Positions 35,852 through 46,776 of a stretch of DNA of 64,000 nucleotides are shown piece after piece. This DNA comes from CAVQYV01 sp963718295 [NCBI: uncultured Methylomirabilota bacterium] (GTDB lineage: Bacteria > Methylomirabilota > Methylomirabilia > CAVQYV01). Each line of letters begins with the position of its first letter. Position 1 is the first letter of the stretch. A program made the position numbers and the translations under genes. The notes below the pieces were generated by a model. The model did not search any database. It was not told the DNA's origin and worked only from the letters and a program-made list of their open reading frames with translations. The stretch lies in NCBI GenBank assembly GCA_963718295.1, contig CAVQYV010000009.1:1-64000 (forward strand). Direction: 5' to 3'.

Positions 35852-35880
35852 GCCCCCTCGGATCTTCCGAGGGGGCTTTT
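35852..35880 (+). terminator. intrinsic terminator after the cyclase gene
   Basis: GCCCCCTCGGA (35852-35862) pairs with TCCGAGGGGGC (35866-35876) around TCT, followed by TTTT. It ends the plus-strand transcript before the opposing DUF362 gene. Confidence 0.8.
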
Positions 35881-35914
35881 CCCTTTATTCTGCGGTCTTC
35901 AAGGGGCGGCTGCT

Positions 35915-37054
35915 TTACCTCCTGCCTCCTAACCAACGTCCGGCCCATCCCTGTTGGGTCTTCACCGCCCCCTCCGGGCACAACTCCTGACAGCAGAAGC
36001 ACCGGATGCACTTTGAGCTATCGATGGTCAATTTCCCATCTGCCTCCCAGATCGCCTCGGATGGGCATGCCCGGCTACAGGTGTAGCAGAGGATACACCG
36101 GGTCGCATCGATCACGGGACGGGCGGTGAGAGCATTCCTGGCGATGCGCTGGAGAATGGGAGGCATCCCCCAGCCCAGATCCATGGATGCAGGCGGTGAG
36201 AAGGCGGGAATTCGGAGGGCCTCAAGGGATTCGCCTTTCGTCTCTATCCCACTCAGGTCAGAGGGAGAAAGTCCCCTCTCCTGAGCGACCCTGATCGTGG
36301 GAACCGAGGTGAGGGCAATGCCTACCCATCGACAGATCGCCATGTCCAAGGCTATACCATCCTCGCTGGCTGCGATCAGATGACCCCATCGCGGCCTCCC
36401 TCCGCTCCCCGGCCCATCCCCCTCCATGGCTAAGATCCCATCCAGGATGTTGAGCCTGGGTTTGAGGCTCAGATAGAGCTCCAGGAGCATCTCTGCAAAA
36501 AGGTCCCGGTCCTGGCCCGCCTGGAGGTGCCACTGGGCCTTCCTTTTCCCGGGGACGCATCCGAACATATTCTTCACCGACAGCGTGAGGGTCATCTGGC
36601 TGTGGGTCTTGAGCTTGGGTAAATTGATGATGCCATCCACTTGCCGGGCTGCCCGGGCCACTTCCATCCTCTTGAAGCGAAAGTGGGAGGGAACCTTCAC
36701 CTCCTCCATCTGATCGAAGGGGATCATCTCCACTCCCTCTTGCTCTGCCACCTCCCGGATGCCGGCCCTCTCGGCAGCCTTGGCCAGGGTGGCCATTCCA
36801 GGACTATCTCCGATAAGAGGCGTGCCTCCCGCCTCCCGGACCAATTCAATGACCCCTCGGACGATGGCCGGGTGAGTGGTGATCGCCTTCTCCGGTAGAG
36901 CGGGAGTGAGGAGGTTGGGCTTGATGAGGATCCGTTCTTTGGGCGAGACAAAATGGCCGATGCCTCCCAAGAGATCGATCGCCTCCCTCAAGGCGCGATA
37001 CACGCCGCGGGGATCATAGTCTGGCTGGTGGATGAAAGATAGAGATGGAGGCAT
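35915..37054 (-). CDS. DUF362-domain protein fused to a 2[4Fe-4S] ferredoxin
   Basis: A 379-residue protein: residues 1-300 are a DUF362 domain (ILIKPNLLTPALPEKAITTH, THSQMTLTLSVKNMFG, ILDGILAMEGDGPG) and residues 320-375 carry two cluster motifs, CILCYTCSRACPSEAI and CIRCFCCQELCPEGAV. Such proteins are common in anaerobes; the reaction is unknown, likely a redox or flavin-independent electron-transfer step. It follows the NYN gene by 37 bases. Confidence 0.88.
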   Translation of the reverse strand: MPPSLSFIHQPDYDPRGVYRALREAIDLLGGIGHFVSPKERILIKPNLLTPALPEKAITTHPAIVRGVIELVREAGGTPLIGDSPGMATLAKAAERAGIREVAEQEGVEMIPFDQMEEVKVPSHFRFKRMEVARAARQVDGIINLPKLKTHSQMTLTLSVKNMFGCVPGKRKAQWHLQAGQDRDLFAEMLLELYLSLKPRLNILDGILAMEGDGPGSGGRPRWGHLIAASEDGIALDMAICRWVGIALTSVPTIRVAQERGLSPSDLSGIETKGESLEALRIPAFSPPASMDLGWGMPPILQRIARNALTARPVIDATRCILCYTCSRACPSEAIWEADGKLTIDSSKCIRCFCCQELCPEGAVKTQQGWAGRWLGGRR

Positions 37055-37091
37055 AAGTAGTGGGATGGAAAAAGGGACCTATCGGAGGTGC

Positions 37092-37613
37092 TTAGAGTTG
37101 AAGCAACTTGGCCTGCCGCTGCCGGCGGGCCTTGGGCAGCCTTTTCGGATTGCCTTTTTTCCTTTGGCCAGAACGACCCTCCTCCTCTTCCTCTGGCAAA
37201 TCGTCCTGGGCCAGAAGCACTGTGGGCCTTATCATCTTCTGTTCGAATTCATCGGAGCGGATGGTGGTGGAGCCCTGCTTCTCTGCGAAGATGGCAAGCT
37301 CCCGGTCAGAGGTTACGACCACCACACCCTCCCGGCCCGTGGAAGCGAGGCGTTTGATGACCTCGTCCGCCGTCTCCCCCCTTTTGGAATAGGCGATGGA
37401 GATCCCATGGGACCACTCCTGCCTCTGGGATGAATAGACACCCTCTGCGGCATCAAAGACCACCACGATCTGGTGTCCCTTCCTGTGCCGGTAATCCGAA
37501 AGCCTCCTCACCAACTCCCTGCGGGCTGCCTCCAGGCCTTGGCTTTCGATCCGGCTCAGCTCAGGAGATTGGCGGATGAAGTTGTAGCCATCCACGATCA
37601 CTCGCATCAGCAT
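37092..37613 (-). CDS. YacP-like NYN-domain ribonuclease
   Basis: A 173-residue PIN-like NYN-domain protein, related to Rae1/YacP ribosome-associated RNases. The nuclease acidic residues appear in VIVDGYNFIRQSPEL, VVFDAAEGVYSSQ, GETADEVIKRLA and VVVTSDRELAIFAE. The C-terminal 30 residues are strongly basic (GQRKKGNPKRLPKARRQRQ), suited to RNA binding. The start is near a second in-frame codon (MRVIVDGYN), and either is possible. It lies between thiC and the DUF362 gene. Confidence 0.88.
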   Translation of the reverse strand: MLMRVIVDGYNFIRQSPELSRIESQGLEAARRELVRRLSDYRHRKGHQIVVVFDAAEGVYSSQRQEWSHGISIAYSKRGETADEVIKRLASTGREGVVVVTSDRELAIFAEKQGSTTIRSDEFEQKMIRPTVLLAQDDLPEEEEEGRSGQRKKGNPKRLPKARRQRQAKLLQL

Positions 37614-37714
37614 ACCTTTTGGGCTGCGATTGGTTTCCTCCCCGAAGAAGAGTTACCTCGACTACCTTGAGCAGAGGTCCCCAATTGGAGATGAGGACTC
37701 CCCTCGTGGGCCTC

Positions 37715-38992
37715 TTAACGAATTTCCGAGGTCAGCTTCATGGCACAGAAATCGCCGCACATGGTGCAGGTGTCTTCCTTGACCGGGCTCCTCTCTTTCC
37801 GATACTTCCCTGCCTTCTCCGGATCGATGGAGAGCTCGATCTGCCTCTCCCAGTGCAGGGCCTTTCTTTCCCTGGCCATCTCCCGATCCCAGGCCCAGGC
37901 ATTGGGGACACCCTTGACCAGATCGGCTGCGTGGCCGGCGATTCGAGCGGCAATGACACCCTCCTTTACCTCCTCGGCAGTCGGCAATCCCAGGTGCTCG
38001 GAGGGGGTCACATAGCAGATGTAGTCGGCCCCTGCTGCAGCAGCCAATGCCCCACCGATGGCAGCGGTGATGTGATCGTAACCCGGGGCGACGTCGGTCA
38101 CCAGGGGCCCCAGAACGTAGAAAGGAGCGCCCTTGCAGAGGCGCTTTTGCAGCTTGATGTTGGCCTCGATCTGATCCAGGGGGACGTGGCCGGGCCCTTC
38201 CACCATCACCTGAACTCCGGCATCCCATGCCCTCTGGACCAATTCACCCAGGATGATCAGCTCCTGGATTTGGGCCCGGTCGGTGGCATCCGCCAGGCAG
38301 CCCGGTCGCAGCCCGTCTCCCAGGCTCAAGGTCACATCGTGCTCGGCCGCGATCTGCAGAAGTCGATCGTAGCTCTCAAAGAGAGGATTCTCCCGCTGAT
38401 TGCGAACCATCCAACAATCTAGAAACGCCCCTCCCCGACTCACGATATCGGTAATCCGCCCCTGGTCCCTCAAGCGACGGATCGTCTCCAGGGTTACCCC
38501 ACAGTGGACGGTAATAAAATCCACACCCCCTCGGGCCTGCCTCTCGATGACTTCGAAGAGCTCATCTTCTTTCATGTCAGTGATGCTTCCATGGCGTTGG
38601 AGGGCCTCAATGGCTGCCTGGTAGATCGGGACCGTCCCCAGAGGAAGATGGGTGGCATTCAGGATGCCAGCCCGCGCCTGATCGATGTTCCCTCCGGTAG
38701 AGAGGTCCATGATCGTGTCCGCACCCGCCCGGGCCGCGACCTTCGCCTTCTCCACCTCCTTCTCGACATCCGGAAGGTCCGAGGAGGTCCCCACATTGGC
38801 ATTGACTTTGGTGCGAAGGCCCTGGCCGATTCCCATGGGCCGCAGGCCCTCATGATGAATATTGGCAGGGATGATGGCCGTACCCTGCGCGATACGCTGA
38901 AGGAGGATCTCAGGATCGATCCCTTCCTCATCGGCCACCTTCCGCATCTCGGGAGTGATTTCACCCTCTAAGGCTCTTTGCATCTGCGTCAT
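37715..38992 (-). CDS. thiC: phosphomethylpyrimidine synthase ThiC
   Basis: A 425-residue radical-SAM enzyme converting AIR to HMP phosphate. Features are [19 protein letters not shown], the [15 protein letters not shown] segment, [10 protein letters not shown], the zinc-site area [15 protein letters not shown], and the unusual C-terminal cluster motif [11 protein letters not shown] (CxxCxxxxC). Length fits the shorter anaerobe-type ThiC. Third gene of the TPP riboswitch operon, 34 bases after thiE. Confidence 0.97.
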   Translation of the reverse strand: MTQMQRALEGEITPEMRKVADEEGIDPEILLQRIAQGTAIIPANIHHEGLRPMGIGQGLRTKVNANVGTSSDLPDVEKEVEKAKVAARAGADTIMDLSTGGNIDQARAGILNATHLPLGTVPIYQAAIEALQRHGSITDMKEDELFEVIERQARGGVDFITVHCGVTLETIRRLRDQGRITDIVSRGGAFLDCWMVRNQRENPLFESYDRLLQIAAEHDVTLSLGDGLRPGCLADATDRAQIQELIILGELVQRAWDAGVQVMVEGPGHVPLDQIEANIKLQKRLCKGAPFYVLGPLVTDVAPGYDHITAAIGGALAAAAGADYICYVTPSEHLGLPTAEEVKEGVIAARIAGHAADLVKGVPNAWAWDREMARERKALHWERQIELSIDPEKAGKYRKERSPVKEDTCTMCGDFCAMKLTSEIR

Positions 38993-39026
38993 TGTGCTTC
39001 CTCCTGCTCACAGGCGATCTCTCCGC

Positions 39027-39677
39027 CTATGCGGATATTCTTTTCCCCTTTGCCCTCTCGATGACCGTCCTCAACTGCTGGGCAGCCGCCCTGGGGTCCT
39101 TTGCCTGCAAGATGGCTGAGATCACGGCAACACCTGAGGCTCCCTTTTTGATGACTTCTTCCACATTCGCTACCTGAATCCCCCCGATGGCCACGATCGG
39201 GATCTCTACGGTCCGGCTCACTTCGGCGATCCTCTCGGTGCCAATGGGTTTTCCCGCATCCGGTTTGCTGCTGGTGGCGAAGATGCTGCCCAGGCCGATA
39301 TAGGAGGCACCCATCCTCTCTGCCTCTCGGGCGTCTTCCAAAGAAGCGGCCGAAACCCCCAGAATCATATCCTGGGGCAGAATTCGACGAGTCTCCCCGG
39401 CCGGAAGATCCTCCTGGCCCACGTGAACGCCTCCCGCACCGGTCGCCAGGGCGATGTCGAGGCGATCGTTGATGATCAGAGGAACCCCATGGCGGCGGCT
39501 GACTTCTCCGATTTCCCTGGCGAGCTCAAAGAATTCGCGGGCCTTCTCCCCCTTGTACCGAAGCTGGAGCATGCTAACCCCTCCCTCGATCGCTTCCTCC
39601 GCCAGCTCGCTGAGAGGACGGCCGGGGGCAAGCCAGGGATCCAGGATCAGGTACAAGGAGTAATCGGGGATGGTCAA
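39027..39677 (-). CDS. thiE: thiamine-phosphate synthase
   Basis: A 216-residue TIM-barrel enzyme joining HMP-PP and thiazole phosphate. Key stretches are LQLRYKGEKAREFFELA, IINDRLDIALATGAGGVHVGQ and GLGSIFATSSKPDAG with VAIGGIQVANVEEV. The ORF is open further 5', but that part is an antisense-like copy of the nudix region. The start is placed at TTG 39677, after GGAGGATCCCCCCG, overlapping the nudix stop (TTGA). Confidence 0.9.
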   Translation of the reverse strand: MTIPDYSLYLILDPWLAPGRPLSELAEEAIEGGVSMLQLRYKGEKAREFFELAREIGEVSRRHGVPLIINDRLDIALATGAGGVHVGQEDLPAGETRRILPQDMILGVSAASLEDAREAERMGASYIGLGSIFATSSKPDAGKPIGTERIAEVSRTVEIPIVAIGGIQVANVEEVIKKGASGVAVISAILQAKDPRAAAQQLRTVIERAKGKRISA

Positions 39678-40135
39678 CGGGGGGATCCTCCGTAGTAGAT
39701 GTGTTCCTTTTCCGAGAGTCCCATCACCTCCAAGACCACCTGTCTGGTGCGATCGGTCATGTCCAGGCCTTCCATCTCCGCGGGATCGGCCCAGCGGGCC
39801 TCCAAGATGTCGGAGGCGGCGTGAAGCTCCCCGCTCTTCCAGTATCCCAGGAAATCGACCAGCACATAATGGTAGTGAATCCCTTGGCCTTCCTGGGGAA
39901 CGATGCGCTCCAGCACAGCCACCACATCCGTCAACTCGACCTCGATGCTGCACTCCTCCCGGATCTCTCTCTTCATTCCCTCTTCCAGGGTCTCTCCCAA
40001 CTCCAGCATTCCCCCGGGTATGCTCCATTTGCCATATCCTGGTTGTTTTCCCCTTCTGACCAGGAGCACCTTGCCGTCGTTGAGCACGATGCCCCCCACT
40101 CCCACCCGGGGTTGTTTAGCCAATTCCGTGTCCAT
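39674..40135 (-). CDS. Nudix hydrolase at the head of the thiamine operon
   Basis: A 153-residue Nudix protein: GGMLELGETLEEGMKREIREE is the Nudix box and RVGVGGIVLNDGKVLLVRRG opens the fold. Family members hydrolyse nucleotide or other diphosphates; homologues near thiamine genes can clear HMP-PP or damaged thiamine diphosphates, so that role is plausible. The start MDTELAKQPR at 40135 is preferred because the longer frame would run through the riboswitch terminator. Translation is coupled to thiE (overlap of the stop with TTG). Confidence 0.85.
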   Translation of the reverse strand: MDTELAKQPRVGVGGIVLNDGKVLLVRRGKQPGYGKWSIPGGMLELGETLEEGMKREIREECSIEVELTDVVAVLERIVPQEGQGIHYHYVLVDFLGYWKSGELHAASDILEARWADPAEMEGLDMTDRTRQVVLEVMGLSEKEHIYYGGSPR

Positions 40136-40159
40136 AGGAGAAGGTCCTTTCCGGGAAAC

Positions 40160-40192
40160 AAAAAACCGCACAGCATGCTGAAACCCGTGCGG
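40160..40192 (-). terminator. TPP-riboswitch-controlled terminator
   Basis: On the minus strand CCGCAC (complement of 40187-40192) pairs with GTGCGG (complement of 40166-40171), followed by six U (A-run at 40160-40165). The 5' arm overlaps an antiterminator formed with riboswitch P1, so TPP binding favours termination. Confidence 0.85.
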
Positions 40193-40216
40193 CTTTCGGT
40201 GGTATCAGGTCCCAAA

Positions 40217-40306
40217 GCCGCTTCCCTTCGCTGGTATTACCCAGATCAGGTGCTAAGGGTCGGTGGCGATCCGCCACCTTCTCAGCCATGGTGCGCCCCT
40301 AGCGGC
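40217..40306 (-). promoter_or_regulatory. TPP (THI-box) riboswitch
   Basis: On the minus strand the aptamer shows the conserved thi-box parts: CTAGGGGCG, GGCTGAGAA, ACCCTT, ACCTGATCTGG and TAATACCAGCGAAGGGAAG. P1 is GCCGCT (complement of 40301-40306) with AGCGGC (complement of 40217-40222). The AGCGGCTTT segment can instead pair with AAAGCCGC (complement of 40189-40196) as an antiterminator. By family knowledge TPP binding turns expression off. Confidence 0.95.
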
Positions 40307-40328
40307 ATGCTTTTCTCTTCTGATTGTG

Positions 40329-40357
40329 ATTTTAGAACCCTGATCTTCTTCTGTCAA
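40329..40357 (-). promoter_or_regulatory. promoter of the thiamine operon
   Basis: Minus-strand TTGACA (complement of 40352-40357), 17-base spacer, TAAAAT (complement of 40329-40334), placed just upstream of the TPP riboswitch. Confidence 0.75.
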
Positions 40358-40390
40358 TATATTTTTCTTTTGGGACAGGTGGTTGTCGGC

Positions 40391-40396
40391 TATAAT
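40391..40396 (+). promoter_or_regulatory. possible -10 box for ligA
   Basis: TATAAT on the plus strand about 75 bases before ligA. The only -35-like hexamer, TTGGGA, is 15 bases upstream, so the match is weak. Confidence 0.35.
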
Positions 40397-40455
40397 GCCT
40401 CCGAGAAGCATTTGCGCGGCAACAGGGATGTGCAAATCGGCTGCTGAGGCCGTAG

Positions 40456-42486
<2,031 letters not shown>

Positions 42487-42592
42487 GAGCCCAAGGGCAA
42501 GATCGCCTTGACAGGACGGAGGCGGCCTGCGTATCTCCTCGAGGGGATGGGCCATGGGGGTCTTTTTCGATCTGAAGGGAAAGGAGAAAAGG

Positions 42593-43255
42593 ATGAGGGA
42601 GGAGATCACACGCAGGGGGTTCCTCAAGGCCGTGGCCAGTGGTGCCGCCCTTCTGGCTTTAGAGGGACTCCCGGACGGAGGAGCCCTGAGTGAAGCAGGA
42701 GAGGCAGAGAAGAAGGCTTCCGGACCTGAGGCCCGGGAGGAACAAGCAAGGGCTCGCACGCAGGTAGCGACGGCCCAAGGAAAGGAGACGGAGAATTTGA
42801 GCGTGCCAGAAGAGCGGGTGCAACAGATCTTCGACAGCGGCTTCAACTGTGCGGAGTCGGTGCTGAAGGCCTGTCAGGAGCTTTATCAGCTCCCGGGGGC
42901 CGAGGTGGTTCCCCGGGTGGCCACTGGCTTTGGAGGTGGGATCGGTCGCAAGGGATCGGTCTGCGGGGCCCTCACCGGGGGGATCATAGCCCTGGGCCTC
43001 GAGATGGGCCGGGTGGATCCCAAGGATGCCCAGGCCCGGGATCGGCTCTACGCCATCTCCCGGGAGATCTACGAGAAGTTCGAAAAGGAGTTCGGCACGG
43101 CCCTCTGCTTCAACCTCACTCAGTGCGATCTAACCACCCCGGAGGGGCAGAAGAAGGCCAAGGAACTCAACCTCCACCAGAACCTCTGCAGCCAGTTCGT
43201 CCAGAGGGTGGTGAAGTGGGTGGGGGAGGCTTTGGAGGAGCAGCGGAAGGCCTGA
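42593..43255 (+). CDS. Tat-exported C_GCAxxG_C_C-family redox protein
   Basis: A 220-residue protein with a Tat signal (TRRGFLKAVASGAALLALEG), then a long charged linker, then the C_GCAxxG_C_C domain from about residue 95: FNCAESVLKACQEL, GRKGSVCGALTGGIIALG, and later cysteines at ALCFNLTQCD and NLCSQF. The domain is common in anaerobes and is probably a redox or metal-binding fold. The start at 42593 has GGAGAAAAGG upstream. A Tat-exported version is not the usual form. Confidence 0.8.
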   Translation: MREEITRRGFLKAVASGAALLALEGLPDGGALSEAGEAEKKASGPEAREEQARARTQVATAQGKETENLSVPEERVQQIFDSGFNCAESVLKACQELYQLPGAEVVPRVATGFGGGIGRKGSVCGALTGGIIALGLEMGRVDPKDAQARDRLYAISREIYEKFEKEFGTALCFNLTQCDLTTPEGQKKAKELNLHQNLCSQFVQRVVKWVGEALEEQRKA

Positions 43256-43322
43256 GCCATCCATCGATCCCGGTCGGAATCCCCCGACCAGGATTTTCCA
43301 ATGATCGCATACACAAAAAAGA

Positions 43323-43353
43323 GGCGGGGATGAGCGATCATCCCCGCCTTTTT
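43323..43353. terminator. bidirectional intrinsic terminator
   Basis: GGCGGGGATGA (43323-43333) pairs with TCATCCCCGCC (43338-43348) around GCGA. TTTTT follows on plus and an A-run precedes, so it works both ways, between the redox protein gene and the converging cyclase gene. Confidence 0.85.
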
Positions 43354-43424
43354 CATTTCCGATTCACTGCTCGGGGTAAAGACACCTCTTAAGCTTCAGG
43401 GTGTCCCTACCTCGTGCCGATCCT

Positions 43425-45192
43425 TCAGGGCATGATGGCGATGGCACGGCCCGCCATGCCCGATCCGATGGTCTTGGGAGGCAGGTAGATGAAGAAAGCG
43501 CCGGTGTTAGGCAGATTGGCGGTGTTCATCACCATCTCGATATAGATCATCTCCCTGCTCAGGCCGACGATGTGGGTGGCGAACCAATCTTCTCCGCCCA
43601 TGGAGGGGATATCGGCCACGTAGTTCTTCACCCCCCTATCGGCCAACAAGTTGACGAATTCGGGGTTGGGGGCCGGCCAACCCTCAGCCTTGCCGCCCAG
43701 GACATCAGCCACGCAGCGGCTGCCTTCCGGGAACGGCAGATAATACTTGTCGTCGTAGCCGGTCCGCATCAGCACCACATCTCCGGGCTGGATTTTTCCA
43801 TGAGCCTTCTCGAAGTCCAGGATCGCCTGAGGACCAACCGAAGGTCTCTTTCCAGGGCCGGCAGTGCCTTCCATCAGCCCCACATCCACGACCTTCAAAG
43901 GCCCGCAGAACCACTCCACGGGGATCTTCTCGTTGGTCATCTCGCTATGGGGCCACTTGTCGTCTATAACTCTCCACTTCCGGGATCCGGCCCACTTGTC
44001 GGAGATCTCTTTCGCCGACTTCTGGATACCGGCACCTTGGTAATCCTTGATTTTGAAGCCTGGAGGCGGGATGAAGTGGGTCGGAGCATCGTGATGGGTG
44101 CCCGGATGCTCGTCCAGGGTCTTGAATTCCGACTTCCACGGGCCGCCTGGGCCCCAGATGTTCTCTACTACGATGTTCAGCGGGAAGTGACCCGGCCACA
44201 CACAGGGCCACTTGGGGGACAGGAGGGTGGTCATGTCGATGACCTTGCCCGCCTTGGCGGCCGCATTGAGGGCCTCGGCCTGGGGGCCGACGATGGCGAT
44301 GGCCCTTCCGATATCACCGCTGGCTCCCTCGGTCTTCAGGGGCAGGAAGCAGAAGAAGGCGCCTTTGGCCGGGACCTTGTCCAGGTTGGCGGCGCACTCC
44401 ACATAGATCATCTCCCGGCCCAAGCCGGCCCAGTGGGTGAAGATGGCCTTCTTGCCAGTCACATCGCCCATGCTGGCACCGTCGGTTACCAGCATCTTCA
44501 CGCCCTTGTCAGCTAAGGTAGGTAGCGCACTCCGGGGTGGGGGTGGGCCAGCCCTCGGCCTTGCCGACCAGGGGATCATAGGCATACCCGTTCCCGGCGG
44601 GGAGCTTCACATACTTCTTGTCCCACTTGCACATGAAGGCCACCACGTCCCCGGCCTGGATGGGACCATACTTGCTTTCGTGCATCTTGACGTCGTCCAC
44701 CGTGATATTGGGTCCCGCAGGCCATTCGGACTTGGGGATCTTGCCCATGGTATGGGTCACATCCACGACTTTCAGGGGACCGACAAACCAGGTTACGGGG
44801 ACCTTGTCGTTGTTGATCGGGCTGGTTGCCCGCGGTCCGTACTTGGCCTCGAATTCCGCCAATACCTCCTTGGCAAAGGGGGTATAGGTGTCGTTGTCGA
44901 AGCCTGGAGGCGGGATGAAGTGCTGCGGGGAATCGTAATGGGTCGCGCAATGGGAATCGATGATGTGGGTCCGGGTCCAGTAGGGGCCACGCCACCCATC
45001 ATGCTTGTTGTAGTCAACTACTGCATAGGGAACCACCACAAAAGGCCACCAGCCAGGCAGGTCCATGGAAACCGTCAGCGAGAGGTCCACGACCTCGCCC
45101 TTCTTCACCGCGGTGGTGAACGCCGCGGAGCTGAAGGTGACGGCTGCCAGGACAAAGATGGCGGCCAGGGAAAAGATTAGACTTTTTCGCAT
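43425..45192 (-). CDS. secreted tandem cyclase-domain protein, frameshifted
   Basis: A protein of about 588 residues with a signal peptide (LIFSLAAIFVLAAVTFSSA) and two PF04199 cyclase domains in tandem. Metal motif of domain 1: HCATHYDSPQHF; domain 2: HPGTHHDAPTHF. The 5' frame ends after TPTPECATYLS near 44512; one extra base at 44511-44520 (CTTAGCTGAC on minus) shifts it, and the downstream frame continues LADKGVKMLVTDGASMGD. Both domains end with the same MIYxE segment. Cyclase proteins hydrolyse amides or lactones; a fused double enzyme may act as an internal dimer. Substrate unknown. Confidence 0.85.
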
Positions 45193-45447
45193 GCTATTCC
45201 TCCCTGATTGAGTGCCATACGGCTGAAAACTTCAGTACTCCATGCTTGAGGTTATACCTCGACTGCGAAGCATCCATCACGAAGCATTACTCGATAGCCA
45301 TCCCCCCTTTCTCAGTGTTGAAGGTGGGACAACAAGGTGAGGTGGGAAAATTTGGAATGCGCCCTCACTCTATTCGTGTGGCCCACGCTTGTCAAGACAA
45401 ATTTGCATCGGGAAGCAGGTCGGAGAATCGTCCCCCCAACTGCCAGA

Positions 45448-46134
45448 CTACGAGAACATCCTGAATCCGGAATAGCCGAAATAGGCCCCGAAGCCCACCA
45501 GGAAAATGCCGCAGACGCCCACCACCCCCCGGTAGATCCGGTCGGAGATCGCCTTGCGGCCCAAGGTCAGGGCGAGGGCCACGAAGCTATACCAAGACAG
45601 ATCGGAAAGGATATGTCCCACATAGAAGGATACCAGGCCCACCATCCCCAACCGGCGAGACAGGGCGATATAGCCCAGTCCGATGGTGGCCCACCAGATC
45701 GTCCAATAGGGATTGGAGAGGCTGGTGAGGATGCCGGCGACTACCGGATGATCCACAAATCGATTCTCTTGGCTCCCCTTTTGGAGCGAAAGGGAAAGGC
45801 CCTTGAGACTCCGTAGGATGCCCCATCCGAAATAGACCAGGACCACTCCTCCGATGAGGGCAATCGTCCCGATCACCGGCTTGGCAGTGATGACGCGCCC
45901 CAGGCCCAAGGTGACGGCAGCCACCAGGGAAAGCTCCAGGATCCCGTGGCCCAGCACGATCAAGGGGCCGGCCAGGAAACCCCGAAAGGCTACCTGGCTG
46001 ATGGTAACCGTCAAGACCGGACCCGGCATCAAGGCCCCGGAGAGGCCCACCAGAAAGGAGGTGACGAAGATTCGCCGCCAGGCTATCCATTCCCCTTCTC
46101 CGCCGAAAGAGGATTGGCGAAGCGATCGAGGCAC
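45448..46134 (-). CDS. LysE/RhtB-family exporter
   Basis: A 228-residue inner-membrane protein with six hydrophobic spans. SGALMPGPVLTVTISQV near residue 35 is the family signature. It exports amino acids or related solutes. Start is uncertain: the GTG at 46134 lies 52 bases inside the nitroreductase gene, while an ATG at 46090 with a good ribosome site is one base out of frame, which may be another read error. Confidence 0.85.
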   Translation of the reverse strand: MPRSLRQSSFGGEGEWIAWRRIFVTSFLVGLSGALMPGPVLTVTISQVAFRGFLAGPLIVLGHGILELSLVAAVTLGLGRVITAKPVIGTIALIGGVVLVYFGWGILRSLKGLSLSLQKGSQENRFVDHPVVAGILTSLSNPYWTIWWATIGLGYIALSRRLGMVGLVSFYVGHILSDLSWYSFVALALTLGRKAISDRIYRGVVGVCGIFLVGFGAYFGYSGFRMFS

Positions 46135-46631
46135 ACCAGCTCGTCAAGCTCTCGGCGGCTCGGGGAAGAATCGGATGCCGCCGGATATCCCAGGGTGAGC
46201 ACCGCCATCAACTCAAAATGGGGAGGAACTTTAAGGAGCCTCTCCACTTCCTCCCGGTGATTCAGGATCTCCCCCTGCCAGGAGGCGCCCAGGCCCAAAG
46301 AGTGAGCAGCCAGGAGCATATTCTGCATACAGGCACCGATCGCCTGGAGATCCTTCACCCGATCATATCCGGATTGGGAGTCCAGGAATACGGCAATTGC
46401 AGCGGATGCCTGGGCGATGATGGATCCGTAGCGAGTATGGTTGGACAAGGCCTCTTTGGCCTCCGGATCCTGAATCAGGATGAAACGCCAGGGCTGGCTG
46501 TTCTTGCCGGAGGGCGCCCACCTCCCCGCCTCCAAAATCGAAAGAAGGAAATCCTCTGTGACCTTTTGCGAGGAATAGCGCCGGATCGTACGCCGGTCTC
46601 GTATGGCCCCTAATACCGCGTTCTCCTTCAT
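46083..46631 (-). CDS. nitroreductase-family flavoprotein
   Basis: A 182-residue FMN-dependent oxidoreductase: RDRRTIRRYSSQKVTEDF, EAGRWAPSGKNSQPWRFILI and the C-terminal GLGASWQGEILNHREEV. Members reduce nitro compounds or quinones. Start MKENAVLGAI at 46631 is preceded by AGGGGAAGAG. Overlaps the LysE gene, so the two are coupled. Confidence 0.88.
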   Translation of the reverse strand: MKENAVLGAIRDRRTIRRYSSQKVTEDFLLSILEAGRWAPSGKNSQPWRFILIQDPEAKEALSNHTRYGSIIAQASAAIAVFLDSQSGYDRVKDLQAIGACMQNMLLAAHSLGLGASWQGEILNHREEVERLLKVPPHFELMAVLTLGYPAASDSSPSRRELDELVCLDRFANPLSAEKGNG

Positions 46632-46711
46632 CTCTTCCCCTCCTCCCAATCCATTCATCTACCAGGCCAGGGTAGCATGGGCTTCGGCAGTTTTCAAGCG
46701 CCTTTGCTTGC

Positions 46712-46740
46712 TTGACAGGGGAATATGAGTGTTATAGATT
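46712..46740 (+). promoter_or_regulatory. likely promoter of accD-folC
   Basis: TTGACA at 46712-46717 followed at 15-17 bases by TATAGATT (46733-46740). accD starts at 46777. Confidence 0.5.
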
Positions 46741-46776
46741 AGCTCAACCTTTCTCAGGACGGCAGGAGGGAAGGCA

